A DNA stretch of 64,000 bases from Natronosalvus halobius. GTDB lineage: Archaea > Halobacteriota > Halobacteria > Halobacteriales > Natrialbaceae. Each line of letters opens with the position of its first letter. Position 1 is the first letter of the stretch. The notes beneath the pieces are model-generated. The model was given only the letters and a program-made list of their open reading frames with translations, was not told the DNA's origin and made no database searches. Of the stretch, positions 24,070-33,635 are shown one piece after another. The DNA is taken from positions 124,001 to 188,000 of the forward strand of contig NZ_CP099997.1 in the NCBI RefSeq assembly GCF_024138145.1, written 5' to 3'. The translations under genes were made by a program, and so were the position numbers.

Positions 24070-25986
24070 TCACTCGATCTCGAGCGACCAGTCGTCGTCG
24101 GCCTCGACATCGATCCAGCAGACGTTGGCGGCGGCGTACGACCGGGAACCTTGGAACTCCCCGCTCCGGTTGACCAGCTGTTCCCAGCTACCGTCGGCTC
24201 CCCAGCCGTCCACGATGAACGTCCCGTCCCCGCTGTGAGTGACCTCGAGGCTGAGGTCGTCTTCGGTCCACAGCGGGCCAACGAACGACGGTCCCGTTCC
24301 GGAGGCCGAAGTCGGGATGTCCGTCAGGTCGTCGGCGTGAACCTCGGGCTGGTCTAGGTCGATTGACCACTCACCGTCGGCCTCGATGTCGAGTTCGTAG
24401 GAGCCCTCGCCGACGACCATCATCGACTCGCCGTCCGCACCACCGGCGGTCTGTACCAGCAGGTCGTCGGCCAGGCTTCCGTCGCTCGGCTGGAGCCTGG
24501 CGACGAAATCGCCGTCCACCGAGACGTCTCCAACGAGGATTCCCTCCGAGAGGTCGAACGAGTCCGACGTCGTGGAGCCGTCGCCATCGAAGGAGAGTGA
24601 GCGGCCGCTCTCGAAAATCGTTCCCTCCGGCCGTTCGGCGGGTTCGTCTTCTTCGCCGTCGCCGCCATCGCCATCGCCACCGCCACCAAGGTTGCCGTCG
24701 ACCACGTCCGACAGCGTCACGACGTCGACACCGCGCTGTTCGATGTGGTCGAGCAGGTGCTCGAGGTCGTCAACTGACATACTGCTCGACGTCGACTCGC
24801 CCTCGACGATGCGCGGAATGCGAAGGATGGAGAGCTGGTTCCACTGGTCGACGTTGTTGATGTGACGGCGGACGCCCTCGTGAAGGGCCGGCCCCCAGAT
24901 CTGAGGGAGGGTGTGAATGGAGGTCGGATTGCCGCTGGTCGGTCCGCCGCCGAACAGCAGCCCCGACTCGTAGTGCTCGCGGAGTGCCTCGTGGGTCTCC
25001 TGGGTCATCCGATCGTCCGGGACGACGAAGTGTCGGGCGCCGTTTTCGAAGCCGTGCTGTTCGAGCGCGGCCCGTGTGTGTTCGAGGACGCGCTCCTGGC
25101 GCTCGATGGGCATCTCCGGAAGCGCGCCCTGGCTCTCGGGGTACGCACAGACGTCCCAGCCCTGGTCCTGCAGTTCCTCGAGTTGCTCGAGGGTCATCTG
25201 GTTGCGCCCGCCGATCCGTTCGGGATCGACGGCGACCGCTGCGGACAAGCCGCGCTCCTCGAGCATCGGCGCGGCGCGCTCGTACTGGGAACTGTGGCCG
25301 CCGTAGAACGCGAGGATTGCCTTGCCGTTGTCGACACCCTGCGTCTTCCGGAGGTCGTCGACCACGAGTTTCGTAGGCCCGTCCTCGGGGCCGTACCCGA
25401 TGATGTTTAGCCTGGTGACGTTCGGGAGATCGAGTTCGCCGTACTTCTGGCCGTATCCGAAGTCGATACGGAGCCAGCCTTCGTACCCCCCAGGGATCAC
25501 GCGGATGCTCTTCAGTCGGTTGTCGCGATTGCCGGTTTCGACTTCAAGGGCGACCCGGGTGGCCGATTCCACCTTGACCGCCAGCGAGACGTCGTAACCG
25601 CCGAGGTCGAGCCGATCCGGGAAGGCCGTCGTGGCGACGACCTGATTCGTGTCGCTCTCGAGGACCGCCGCCTGTGACCCGGTTCTGGCCTCGTCGGGTG
25701 CGGCGTCGATCGTCCCTTCCGTCGTCCGCCAGTGCTCGAGGTTCTCGAAGGTGTCGATGGGTTCGCCAGTGTCGGTCGCGGGCCACGCGATACTGCCCTC
25801 GTCCTCGCCGTTTCCGGTTCGGTCACTGTCGCCGTTTCCGTTCCCGTTGCCCGACGTCCCGTTTCCGTTTCCGTTCCCGTTCCCGTCCCTCGGGTCGCCG
25901 CCGGGAATCATGTCCAGACAACCAGCGAGCGATGCCGAGCCTGCGCCCAGTGCAGCCAACAGTTTGCGTCGAGATGACGGTTGCAT
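24070..25986 (-). CDS. NodB-fold (polysaccharide deacetylase-like) TAT lipoprotein, probably non-catalytic
   Basis: 638 residues. N-terminus SSRRKLLAALGAGSASLAGC is a twin-arginine signal with a lipobox cysteine (Cys23), followed by a Gly-Asn repeat (about 35-52). A jelly-roll carbohydrate-binding-like domain covers about 75-215. The NodB-like region starts near 220, but where active relatives have a TFDDG motif this protein has AFYGG (226-230). Where they have the zinc-binding His motif it has CAYPESQG (280-287). Both metal-ligand sets are thus missing. The C-terminus (about 460-638) holds two repeated beta modules, each ending in a WS[IL] motif. Likely a surface carbohydrate-binding protein (inference). 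Confidence 0.75.
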   Translation of the reverse strand: MQPSSRRKLLAALGAGSASLAGCLDMIPGGDPRDGNGNGNGNGTSGNGNGNGDSDRTGNGEDEGSIAWPATDTGEPIDTFENLEHWRTTEGTIDAAPDEARTGSQAAVLESDTNQVVATTAFPDRLDLGGYDVSLAVKVESATRVALEVETGNRDNRLKSIRVIPGGYEGWLRIDFGYGQKYGELDLPNVTRLNIIGYGPEDGPTKLVVDDLRKTQGVDNGKAILAFYGGHSSQYERAAPMLEERGLSAAVAVDPERIGGRNQMTLEQLEELQDQGWDVCAYPESQGALPEMPIERQERVLEHTRAALEQHGFENGARHFVVPDDRMTQETHEALREHYESGLLFGGGPTSGNPTSIHTLPQIWGPALHEGVRRHINNVDQWNQLSILRIPRIVEGESTSSSMSVDDLEHLLDHIEQRGVDVVTLSDVVDGNLGGGGDGDGGDGEEDEPAERPEGTIFESGRSLSFDGDGSTTSDSFDLSEGILVGDVSVDGDFVARLQPSDGSLADDLLVQTAGGADGESMMVVGEGSYELDIEADGEWSIDLDQPEVHADDLTDIPTSASGTGPSFVGPLWTEDDLSLEVTHSGDGTFIVDGWGADGSWEQLVNRSGEFQGSRSYAAANVCWIDVEADDDWSLEIE

Positions 25987-26195
25987 TGGGTCACCGTCTG
26001 GGACCGGGGACCTTCTTAATGGAGGATATAATGAAAAAAACCCAACCGTTTCACGGATAAGGACCGACCTTTCCCTCTCGCTAAGCGCGCCGAACCCGGT
26101 AGCGATTGCCGCGTTCTCGGGGCCATTTTGTGTGCCCGAGTGTCACGAATTTGGCCCTGCGAACCCCTCACAGCCGGGAATCGAATCCGCTACCC

Positions 26196-26202
26196 TTTTA
26201 AG
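26196..26202 (+). promoter_or_regulatory. TATA-like box before the SPOUT/S10 operon
   Basis: TTTTAAG centred about 58 nt before the ATG at 26257, which predicts a leader of about 30 nt. It is the best promoter candidate for the whole 26257-40787 operon. Confidence 0.45.
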
Positions 26203-26256
26203 ACACTGTCCGTAACACATCGCTACAGTCTAGTGACGAGGCGCCGAAGTCGCGGT

Positions 26257-27138
26257 ATGACCGTCAGCGTGCTCGTGCCGTCGTCACTCAGCCGGGAAGC
26301 CGAGGACAAACGCGAGGCCACTCGCAAACTCGGATACGTCGCCCGTGCGGCGACCATCTTCCGGGCCGATCGCCTGATCGTCTACCCCGATCCAGGGGGC
26401 GACGACGGGCGATTTGGCGACGGGTTCGTCGAAACCGTCTTGCGGTACGCCGCGACGCCCCCGTACCTCCGAAAGGAGGCCTGGGGCAAGCGGGACGAAC
26501 TGGAGGCCGTGGGCGTCTTACCGCCGCTCCGTGCCCCGTCACAGACCGGCTCCGAATCGAACGGTTCGGGGTCGACAAGACAAGGAATCGTGACCGAGGT
26601 CGGACCTGAAGGGCGCGTCCGGGTCAATTGCGGACTGCAACACCCGATCTCCCTCAACACACCTCCCGGAATGGAGGTCGGCGAGGGAGAGCGCGTGACC
26701 GTCAGGATCTCTTCGCGACGACCGGTCCGGGCGAAACTCGTCGACGAATCCCCACCGGGGTTCGCCGTCGAGCGGACGGACCTTCCGGCAGCACTCGGCC
26801 GTGAGGACGCCGGCGTTCGCATCGCGGCCTCCCGATACGGTGAACCGCTCACCGTGGGGCGCCTCGAGACGCTGGCCGGACGCGTTGAACGGGACGGGAT
26901 GACCGTCGCCTTCGGCGCACCCGAGAGAGGGCTGCCGCCCATCCTGGGTATCGACCAGGTGGCCATCGAGGCCGCCTACGGCGATACCGAGGGCGACGCA
27001 AACGTCGAACCCAGCGATCTGCGCACGGAAACGGGGTTCGACCTCTGGCTCAATACGGTTCCGAACCAGGGGAGCACGGTCGTGCGAACGGAGGAGGCTC
27101 TGTTCGCCACCCTCGCCCCCCTCTCACTGAGAGCGTGA
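26257..27138 (+). CDS. SPOUT-class RNA methyltransferase (COG2106/SPOUT1-like)
   Basis: 293 residues from the ATG at 26257; the upstream-open frame reads unlike this family. Fold: a SPOUT/alpha-beta knot methyltransferase interrupted by an OB-fold insert. N-terminal part has VLVPSSLSREAEDKREATRK, then AATIFRADRLIVYPD and YAATPPYLRK; the OB insert is near RQGIVTEVGPEGRVRVNCGLQ; the SAM-binding knot is in LTVAFGAPERGL-like (VAFGAPERGLPPIL) and LWLNTVPNQGSTVVRTEEAL. The human relative SPOUT1/C9orf114 and archaeal homologues modify uridine in large-subunit rRNA or tRNA; the exact target here is unknown. It leads the S10 operon with 4 bp before rpl3. Confidence 0.85.
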   Translation: MTVSVLVPSSLSREAEDKREATRKLGYVARAATIFRADRLIVYPDPGGDDGRFGDGFVETVLRYAATPPYLRKEAWGKRDELEAVGVLPPLRAPSQTGSESNGSGSTRQGIVTEVGPEGRVRVNCGLQHPISLNTPPGMEVGEGERVTVRISSRRPVRAKLVDESPPGFAVERTDLPAALGREDAGVRIAASRYGEPLTVGRLETLAGRVERDGMTVAFGAPERGLPPILGIDQVAIEAAYGDTEGDANVEPSDLRTETGFDLWLNTVPNQGSTVVRTEEALFATLAPLSLRA

Positions 27139-27142
27139 TAGA

Positions 27143-28162
27143 ATGCCACAACCAAACGCACCACGCAAAGGCTCACTCGGGTTCGGCCCACGAAAGCGGG
27201 CGACCAGCGAGGTCCCACGCTTTTCCTCGTGGCCGGACGACGACGGACAGCCAACGCTCCAGGGCTTCGCGGGCTACAAGGCCGGCATGACCCACGTGGT
27301 TATGGTCGACGACACCGCTAACTCGCCGACCGAGGGAATGGAACAGACCGTTCCCGTGACCATCGTGGAGACGCCGCCGATGCGCGCCGTCGCCCTGCGT
27401 GCGTACGAGAACACACCGTATGGACAGCAACCGATTACCGAGGTCTGGACCACCGAGTTCGTCGACGAACTCGAGCGCGTCCTGGACGTCCCCGGCGACG
27501 AGTACGACGCCGAGGCCGCCGAAGACGAGTTCCGCGAGGAACTCGAGGCCGGTCGGGTCGACGACGTTCGCGTCATCACCCACACCGTCCCCGGTTCGAT
27601 CCCCTCGGTTCCCAAGAAGAAACCCGACGTCATGGAGACGCGCGTCGGCGGCGGCTCCGTCGAGGAGCGCGTCGACTTCGCGCTCGAGACGATCGCCGAC
27701 GGCGGCGAGCACGTCATGAACGACGTGTTCCGCGCCGGCGAGTACGTCGACGCCAGCGGCGTCACCAAAGGGAAAGGTACCCAGGGTCCCGTCAAGCGAT
27801 GGGGCGTCCAGAAGCGCAAGGGCAAGCACGCCCGGCAGGGATGGCGCCGCCGCATCGGGAACCTCGGTCCCTGGAACCCCTCCAGGGTCCGGTCGACGGT
27901 CCCCCAGCAGGGCCAGACCGGGTACCACCAGCGGACTGAGCTCAACAAACGCCTCGTCGACATCGGCGACGGCGACGACGCGACGGTCGACGGCGGTTTC
28001 GTCAATTACGGCGAGGTCGACGGCCCGCACGCGTTGATCAAGGGCTCGCTCCCCGGGCCGAACAAGCGCCTCGTGCGCTTCCGCCCGGCGATCCGACCCG
28101 GAGACCAGCCGCGTCTCGATCCCGAGGTGCGCTACGTCTCCACCGCATCCAACCAGGGGTGA
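27143..28162 (+). CDS. rpl3: 50S ribosomal protein uL3
   Basis: 339 residues, the archaeal-length uL3. Landmarks: RKGSLGFGPRKRA, FAGYKAGMTHV, the loop reaching the peptidyl-transferase centre around VKRWGVQKRKGKHARQGWRR with PSRVRSTVPQQGQTGYHQRTELN. Starts 4 bp after the SPOUT methyltransferase, suggesting coupled expression. First ribosomal gene of the S10/spc array. Confidence 0.98.
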   Translation: MPQPNAPRKGSLGFGPRKRATSEVPRFSSWPDDDGQPTLQGFAGYKAGMTHVVMVDDTANSPTEGMEQTVPVTIVETPPMRAVALRAYENTPYGQQPITEVWTTEFVDELERVLDVPGDEYDAEAAEDEFREELEAGRVDDVRVITHTVPGSIPSVPKKKPDVMETRVGGGSVEERVDFALETIADGGEHVMNDVFRAGEYVDASGVTKGKGTQGPVKRWGVQKRKGKHARQGWRRRIGNLGPWNPSRVRSTVPQQGQTGYHQRTELNKRLVDIGDGDDATVDGGFVNYGEVDGPHALIKGSLPGPNKRLVRFRPAIRPGDQPRLDPEVRYVSTASNQG

Positions 28163-28173
28163 ACTAGCAAACC

Positions 28174-28926
28174 ATGAACGCAACAGTACGAGACCTGGAC
28201 GGCGCAGACGCGGGGGAGGTCGAGCTCCCGGCGGTCTTCGAGACGGAGTACCGCCCGGACCTGATCGCCCGCGCGGTCCGCGTCGCACAGGCAAACCGAA
28301 AACAGGCCTACGGCGCCGACGAGTTCGCCGGGATGCGAACGCCCGCCGAATCGTTCGGTAGCGGTCGCGGGATGGCCCACGTACCCCGGCAGAACGGACG
28401 CGCTCGACGCGTCCCGCAGGCCGTCAAGGGACGACGGGCTCACCCGCCGAAGGCCGAGAAGGACCAGGGCGAATCGATCAACAAGAAAGAACGCAAGCTG
28501 GCGACCCGAAGCGCGATCGCCGCGACGGCCGACGCCGACATCGTCGCCGAGCGCGGTCACGCCTTCGACGACGACGCCGAGCTTCCGCTCGTCGTCAGCG
28601 ACGACTTCGAGGACCTCGTGAAGACGAAGGAGGTCGTCTCCTTCCTCGAGGCCGCCGGCGTCGACGCGGACATCGAGCGCGCCGACGACGGACGCGGCGT
28701 CCGCTCGGGGCAGGGGAAGCTCCGCGGTCGCAAACACCAGCAGCCCAAGTCGATCCTCTTCGTGACCTCGAGCGAGGCCGGTCCCTCGCGTGGCGCCCGC
28801 AACCTCGCGGGCGCGGACGTGGCGACCGCCGCCGAGGTCAACGCCGAGGACCTCGCACCGGGCACCCAGGCCGGTCGACTGACCGTCTGGACCGAGAGCG
28901 CACTCGAGGAGGTGGCCGACCGATGA
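28174..28926 (+). CDS. rpl4: 50S ribosomal protein uL4 (L4e)
   Basis: 250 residues. Archaeal uL4 blocks: FETEYRPDLIARAVRVAQANRKQ, the tunnel-lining loop SGRGMAHVPRQNGRARRVPQAVKGRRAHPPK, LATRSAIAATAD and the C-terminal VWTESALEE. Lines the exit tunnel. Stop overlaps the rpl23 ATG by 4 nt. Confidence 0.98.
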   Translation: MNATVRDLDGADAGEVELPAVFETEYRPDLIARAVRVAQANRKQAYGADEFAGMRTPAESFGSGRGMAHVPRQNGRARRVPQAVKGRRAHPPKAEKDQGESINKKERKLATRSAIAATADADIVAERGHAFDDDAELPLVVSDDFEDLVKTKEVVSFLEAAGVDADIERADDGRGVRSGQGKLRGRKHQQPKSILFVTSSEAGPSRGARNLAGADVATAAEVNAEDLAPGTQAGRLTVWTESALEEVADR

Positions 28927-29177
28927 GCGGAATCATCGAACACCCCCTCGTGACCGAGAAGGCCATGAACGACATGGACTTCGAGAACAAGCTCCAGTTC
29001 CTCGTGCACGTCGACGCCTCGAAACCCGAGATCCGTGACGCCATCCAGGAGCGCTTCGACGTCGAGGTCGCGAACGTGAATACACAGATCACCATGAACG
29101 GTACGAAGAAGGCAACGGTGACGCTGGGCGAGGACGACGACGCCCAGGAAGTCGCCTCCCGAATTGGGGTGTTCTGA
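28923..29177 (+). CDS. rpl23: 50S ribosomal protein uL23
   Basis: 84 residues, the usual archaeal length. Begins IIEHPLVTEKAMNDMDFENKLQF and has DAIQERFDVEVANVNTQ and MNGTKKATVTL. Sits at the tunnel exit and is a docking site for SRP. Overlaps rpl4 (ATGA); rpl2 starts 2 bp later. Confidence 0.97.
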   Translation: MSGIIEHPLVTEKAMNDMDFENKLQFLVHVDASKPEIRDAIQERFDVEVANVNTQITMNGTKKATVTLGEDDDAQEVASRIGVF

Positions 29178-29179
29178 GC

Positions 29180-29902
29180 ATGGGACGACGAATCTTCGGT
29201 CAGCGACGAGGGCGCGGGTCGCCGACGTTCCGCGCACCGTCGCACCGATACAAGGCGAATCTCGAGCACAAGAAACTCGAGGACACCGACGTGGTCTCGG
29301 GCGAGGTCGTCAGCATCGAACACGACCCGGCCCGCTCGGCGCCGATCGCGGCTGTCGAGTTCGACGACGGCGAACAGCGCCTGATCCTCGTTCCCGAGGG
29401 CGTCGCCGTTGGCGAGGAGATCCAGGTCGGCGTCAGCGCCGAGATCAAGCCCGGGAACACGCTCCCGCTCGCGGAGATCCCCGAGGGGGTCCCGGTCTGT
29501 AACGTCGAGGCCAAGCCGGGCGACGGCGGCAAGTTCGCCCGCGCCTCCGGCGTCAACGCGGACCTCATCACCCACGACCGCAAGGCTGCGGTCGTCCAGC
29601 TGCCAAGTGGCGAAGTCAAGCGGCTCGATCCCCAGTGCCGTGCCACCATCGGCGTTGTCGCCGGTGGCGGCCGCACGGAGAAGCCGTTCGTCAAGGCAGG
29701 GAATAAGTACCACAAGATGCGCGCCCGTGGGATCAAGTGGCCGCGCGTCCGCGGGGTCGCCATGAACGCCGTCGACCACCCCTTCGGTGGCGGCGGCCGC
29801 CAGCACCCCGGTCGCCCAAAATCCGTCTCGAAGAACGCACCGCCGGGACGGAAAGTCGGTGACATCGCCTCCCGGCGAACCGGTCGAGGTGGAAACAAAT
29901 GA
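29180..29902 (+). CDS. rpl2: 50S ribosomal protein uL2
   Basis: 240 residues. Starts [22 protein letters not shown] and carries the functionally important C-terminal segment [23 protein letters not shown], whose histidine is needed near the peptidyl-transferase centre. OB-fold and SH3-like barrel organisation as in the family. Stop overlaps the rps19 ATG (ATGA). Confidence 0.98.
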   Translation: MGRRIFGQRRGRGSPTFRAPSHRYKANLEHKKLEDTDVVSGEVVSIEHDPARSAPIAAVEFDDGEQRLILVPEGVAVGEEIQVGVSAEIKPGNTLPLAEIPEGVPVCNVEAKPGDGGKFARASGVNADLITHDRKAAVVQLPSGEVKRLDPQCRATIGVVAGGGRTEKPFVKAGNKYHKMRARGIKWPRVRGVAMNAVDHPFGGGGRQHPGRPKSVSKNAPPGRKVGDIASRRTGRGGNK

Positions 29903-30324
29903 GTTCGGAATACCGTACCGGCCGCGAGGGTGAGGAGTTCACCTACCGCGGTCACACGCTCGAGGAGCTCCAGGAGATGGAGCTCGAGGAGGTCGCTGAC
30001 GTGCTTCCGGCACGACAGCGACGGAGTATCGTACGTGGGCTCTCGGTCGAGCAGGAGAAACTGCTCGAGAAGGCCCGCGAGAAAGACGAACAGGAGACGG
30101 CCAACTCGCCGATCCGGACGCACCTGCGCAACATGCCGGTGCTGCCGGAGTTCGTCGGGCTGACCTTCGCCGTCTACACCGGACAGAGCTTCGAGCGCGT
30201 TCGGATCGAGCCCGAAATGATCGGCCACTACCTCGGTGAGTTCCAGCTCACCCGATCGTCCGTCACGCACGGACAGGCCGGTATCGGCGCGACCCGATCG
30301 TCGAAGTTCGTCCCACTGAAGTGA
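29899..30324 (+). CDS. rps19: 30S ribosomal protein uS19
   Basis: 141 residues, with the archaeal N-terminal extension ([19 protein letters not shown]). Core motifs: [35 protein letters not shown] and the closing [12 protein letters not shown]. Located in the 30S head. Confidence 0.97.
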   Translation: MSSEYRTGREGEEFTYRGHTLEELQEMELEEVADVLPARQRRSIVRGLSVEQEKLLEKAREKDEQETANSPIRTHLRNMPVLPEFVGLTFAVYTGQSFERVRIEPEMIGHYLGEFQLTRSSVTHGQAGIGATRSSKFVPLK

Positions 30325-30331
30325 TCATCGC

Positions 30332-30805
30332 ATGGGAATCAACTACTCAGTCGACGCCGACCCGGACACCACCGCGAAAGCGATGCTTCGGGAGCGTCAC
30401 ATGAGCCACAAGCACAGCAAGGAGATCGCCCGCGAGATCAAGGGTCGAACGGTCGACGACGCCGTCGAATACCTCGAGGCGGTCGTCGAGGGCGAGCGCT
30501 CGGTTCCGTTCCGGTCGCACAACTCCGGCGTCGGCCACCGCTCGGACATCGACGGCTGGGACGCCGGTCGCTACCCCGAGAAGGCCAGCAAGGCGTTCCT
30601 CGAACTGCTCGAGAACGTGGCGGCCAACGCCGACCACCAGGGCTTCGACGGTGGGTCGATGGAGATCGCCCACTGTGCCGCCCACAAGGTCGGCGAGTCT
30701 GTCGGGCGCAAACCGCGTGCGATGGGCAGGGCCTCCGCCTGGAACACCCCGCAGGTCGACGTCGAAATCGTCGTCGCGGACACGGACGTAGAAGGTGACG
30801 ACTAA
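30332..30805 (+). CDS. rpl22: 50S ribosomal protein uL22
   Basis: 157 residues. Archaeal uL22 with MLRERHMSHKHSKEIAREIKGR at the N-terminus, the PFRSHNSGVGHRS segment, CAAHKVGESVGRKPRAMGRAS (beta-hairpin that reaches the tunnel) and VDVEIVVAD. The stop shares one base with the rps3 ATG. Confidence 0.97.
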   Translation: MGINYSVDADPDTTAKAMLRERHMSHKHSKEIAREIKGRTVDDAVEYLEAVVEGERSVPFRSHNSGVGHRSDIDGWDAGRYPEKASKAFLELLENVAANADHQGFDGGSMEIAHCAAHKVGESVGRKPRAMGRASAWNTPQVDVEIVVADTDVEGDD

Positions 30806-31803
30806 TGGCAGACGAACACGAATTCATCGAAAACGGCCTGCAGCGGTCCCAGATCGACGAGTTCTTCGAAGAGGAACTCGGCCGCGCGGGCTACGGTGGC
30901 ATGGACGTCGCCAAGACGCCGATGGGCACACAGATCGTCCTCAAGGCCGAGAAGCCGGGGATGGTCATCGGCAAAGGCGGCGAGAACATCCGGAAGGTCA
31001 CGACGGCTCTCGAGGAGAAGTTCAACCTCGAGGACCCTCAGATCGACGTCCAGGAGGTTGACGAACCCGACCTCAATGCACGGATCGTCGCGGACCGACT
31101 GGCTAACGCCTTAGAGCGTGGCTGGTATTTCCGGAAGGCTGGTCACACGACGATCGACCGAATCATGGATGCTGGCGCCCTCGGCGCCGAGATCGTCCTC
31201 GCTGGAAAGGTCACGGGCGCGCGATCGCGCGTCGAGAAGTTCAACCGTGGCTACATCAAGCACAACGGCGAACCCGCCGAGGAGATCGTCGACACCGGCC
31301 AGGGAGTCGCGGTCATGAAGCTCGGCACGATCGGCGTGACGGTCAAGATCATCCCGCCGGGAGCCGAACTTCCCGACGACTTCCGCATTCACGACGACCT
31401 CGATCCCGAAGAAGTCGTCCCCGATGCCGTCGAGGCCAACGAGGCCGAGGGTGTCGAGGAGTTGCTCGAGGGTGAGCCCGAGGACGAGGACCTCGCGGCC
31501 GAACCCGAGGACGTCGGAGCAGACGTTTCGGAGACCGAAATCGACGAAGACGTCGTCGAAGAGGTCATCGAGGAAGAAGTCGCTGACGAGGAAGAGACCG
31601 ATGCCGGCGAATCCGAGGCGGCGGTCGACGCCGAGGACGCCGAGGAGGAACTCGACGAACTCGACGAGGAGATCGAGGCCGAAGCGGAGGATCTCGTCGC
31701 GGAGATGGAAGCTGAGGACGAAGCCGAAGAAGCCGAAGCTGAAGCCGAAGACGACAAACCCGAAGCCGAAGAAGCCGAAGCAGACGAAGGAGGTGACGCC
31801 TGA
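30805..31803 (+). CDS. rps3: 30S ribosomal protein uS3 with long acidic C-terminal tail
   Basis: 332 residues. Residues 1-205 are a normal archaeal uS3: [20 protein letters not shown], the KH motif [12 protein letters not shown] (about 51-62), [20 protein letters not shown] and [18 protein letters not shown]. Residues about 210-332 are almost wholly Glu, Asp and Ala, built from GAAGCCGAAG-type repeats near the 3' end. Acidic tails are known in halophilic uS3, but lengths vary. One-base junctions with both neighbours. Confidence 0.97.
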   Translation: MADEHEFIENGLQRSQIDEFFEEELGRAGYGGMDVAKTPMGTQIVLKAEKPGMVIGKGGENIRKVTTALEEKFNLEDPQIDVQEVDEPDLNARIVADRLANALERGWYFRKAGHTTIDRIMDAGALGAEIVLAGKVTGARSRVEKFNRGYIKHNGEPAEEIVDTGQGVAVMKLGTIGVTVKIIPPGAELPDDFRIHDDLDPEEVVPDAVEANEAEGVEELLEGEPEDEDLAAEPEDVGADVSETEIDEDVVEEVIEEEVADEEETDAGESEAAVDAEDAEEELDELDEEIEAEAEDLVAEMEAEDEAEEAEAEAEDDKPEAEEAEADEGGDA

Positions 31804-32024
31804 TGGCGATCCTCCACACCGAGGAGATCCGCGACATGACGCCCGCCGAACGGCAGGCCGAACTCGAGGACCTCGAAACGGAACTGCTGAACGCCAACGC
31901 GGTTCTCGCCGCCGGTGGCGCCCCGGAGAATCCGGGCGAAATCGGCGAACTCAAGCGGACCGTCGCGCGGGTCAAGACGATCCAGAAGGAAGAAGGCGAC
32001 CTGGACGACACCGACGAGGAATAA
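31803..32024 (+). CDS. rpl29: 50S ribosomal protein uL29
   Basis: 73 residues forming the expected helical pair: [31 protein letters not shown], then [21 protein letters not shown]. Located near the tunnel exit with uL23. Short acidic end. Confidence 0.97.
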   Translation: MAILHTEEIRDMTPAERQAELEDLETELLNANAVLAAGGAPENPGEIGELKRTVARVKTIQKEEGDLDDTDEE

Positions 32025-32027
32025 GCA

Positions 32028-32426
32028 ATGGCACTGACACCCGAAACGCTCCCGCGACACGAACTCAACGGCCTGCCGGTCCGGGTCGTCGATAGCGACG
32101 ACGCCGGCCGCGTGGGAATCGAGGGACGAGTCGTCCTCGAGACGACGAAGACTATCTCCATAGAGATTCGCGAGAACGGGACGCCCCGGGTGCTCACCGT
32201 GCCGAAATCGGGCTCGGTATTCGAATTCGCGATCACAGATGAAGCCGCCGGAGACGAGAAGTCCCCGGGGACTGCGTCCAAACTGGCCGACACACAACCT
32301 GGGGGCGACGACTCGCTCACAGACTGTGCTGGCGAGGGCGTAGCCTACGTTACGGTCGATGGATCGCGATTGCTCTCACGACCCGCCCGACGCACCGAAA
32401 CGAAAGGTGACTCACCATGGCAATAG
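32028..32426 (+). CDS. rnp1: Ribonuclease P protein component 1 (Rpp29)
   Basis: 132 residues. Sm-like barrel of the Rpp29/Pop4 family: [47 protein letters not shown] and, after an acidic insert (about 72-102), [18 protein letters not shown]. Binds the RNase P RNA specificity domain and works with Rpp21 in pre-tRNA 5' processing. Position between rpl29 and rps17 is the classic archaeal one. Its 3' end overlaps rps17 by 10 nt. Confidence 0.95.
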   Translation: MALTPETLPRHELNGLPVRVVDSDDAGRVGIEGRVVLETTKTISIEIRENGTPRVLTVPKSGSVFEFAITDEAAGDEKSPGTASKLADTQPGGDDSLTDCAGEGVAYVTVDGSRLLSRPARRTETKGDSPWQ

Positions 32427-32872
32427 GATTAGACGTAACCACCCCTCCGGAACCCGAAAACCCGGAGGAGTACGACTACGAGAAGTGTCCGTTCTACGGC
32501 GACTTGCCGGTCCGAGGTCAGATCCTCGTCGGCACCGTCGTCTCGACGGACATGGACAAGACCGTAGTCGTCGAGCGAGAGTACGACGTGACGGTTCCGA
32601 AGTACGACCGTCAAATGAAACGTCGCTCGCGCATTCCGGCACACGTGCCGGGCGTGCTCGAGCCGCTCTCGGTCGGCGATACGGTCAAGATCGCAGAGAC
32701 CCGACCACTGTCGAAGACGAAATCGCACGTGGTCGTCGAAATAACCCAGGAAGCGACCGCCGTCGACGTCGCCGAGTTGACACTGGAAGAGGAACACGAC
32801 CCTCAGCTGTCGGCCGAAGACTTGGCCGGCGGTTCCGGCGACGAGGACGAAGCCAACGAGGGTGATGCCTGA
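32417..32872 (+). CDS. rps17: 30S ribosomal protein uS17 with C-terminal extension
   Basis: 151 residues. The first 113 or so are a standard archaeal uS17 OB fold: [59 protein letters not shown] and [15 protein letters not shown]. The remaining 38 residues (starting [14 protein letters not shown]) are an acidic tail not expected from the roughly 110-residue proteins I know in other haloarchaea. The stop overlaps the rpl14 start (TGATG). Confidence 0.97.
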   Translation: MAIGLDVTTPPEPENPEEYDYEKCPFYGDLPVRGQILVGTVVSTDMDKTVVVEREYDVTVPKYDRQMKRRSRIPAHVPGVLEPLSVGDTVKIAETRPLSKTKSHVVVEITQEATAVDVAELTLEEEHDPQLSAEDLAGGSGDEDEANEGDA

Positions 32873-33270
32873 TGGAGGCAATGAAAGCCGACGTCACGCA
32901 GGGCCTGAAGAAGGGGTCGCTCGTGACCTGCGCCGACAACTCCGGCGCACGCGAGCTGAAAATCATCAGCGTCGCGGGCTACCACGGCACCAAGAACCGC
33001 CAGCCGAAGGCGGGTCTCGGTGACAAAGTCACGGTCTCCGTGACGAAGGGTACCCCCGAGATGCGACGCCAGGTTCTCGAGGCCGTCGTCGTCCGCCAGC
33101 GGAAATCGATCCGCCGGCCGGACGGGACGCGCCTGAAGTTCGAGGACAACGCCGCCGTCATCGTCGACGAGAACGAAGAACCGCGAGGCACCGAGATCAA
33201 GGGCCCCATCGCCCGCGAGGTCGCGGAGCGCTTCGGCGCAATCGCCAGCACGGCGACGATGATCGTATAG
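32872..33270 (+). CDS. rpl14: 50S ribosomal protein uL14
   Basis: 132 residues; the ATG at 32872 overlaps the rps17 stop, and a second ATG at 32881 gives the more usual N-terminus [13 protein letters not shown]. Core: [49 protein letters not shown], and [16 protein letters not shown] near the end. Part of the inter-subunit bridge and factor-binding region. Confidence 0.98.
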   Translation: MEAMKADVTQGLKKGSLVTCADNSGARELKIISVAGYHGTKNRQPKAGLGDKVTVSVTKGTPEMRRQVLEAVVVRQRKSIRRPDGTRLKFEDNAAVIVDENEEPRGTEIKGPIAREVAERFGAIASTATMIV

Positions 33271-33278
33271 GATAGACT

Positions 33279-33635
33279 ATGAGCAAACAACCACGCAAAC
33301 AACGAACCCAGACTGAGCAGGCGCCGCTTCACCAGAAGCACAAGCAGGTTCACGCCACGCTCTCGGCGGACCTCCGCGAGGAGTACGACGTGCGTCGCAC
33401 CCGCGTCAACGCGGGCGACCGCGTCGAGATCATGCGCGGTGACTTCGCCGGCGACGAAGGCGAGGTTCTGCGCGTCGACCTCGACGAGGCCGTGATCCAC
33501 GTCGAGGACGTGACGGTCGAGACGGCAGACGGCGAGGAAGTCGCCCGACCGCTCGACGCGTCGAACGTCCGAATCGTGGACCTCGACCTCTCGGACGAGC
33601 GTCGCGAGGCGCGCCTGGAAGGTGATAGCGAATGA
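33279..33635 (+). CDS. rpl24: 50S ribosomal protein uL24
   Basis: 118 residues with archaeal N-terminus ([22 protein letters not shown]) and the KOW motif [24 protein letters not shown] near residues 46-69, then [16 protein letters not shown]-like sequence. An assembly initiator of the large subunit. Overlaps rps4e by 4 nt. Confidence 0.97.
   Translation: MSKQPRKQRTQTEQAPLHQKHKQVHATLSADLREEYDVRRTRVNAGDRVEIMRGDFAGDEGEVLRVDLDEAVIHVEDVTVETADGEEVARPLDASNVRIVDLDLSDERREARLEGDSE

Noticed and set aside
27173-28294. A 373-codon minus-strand frame over rpl3 and rpl4
   Set aside because: Antisense to two certain ribosomal genes with no domain sense.
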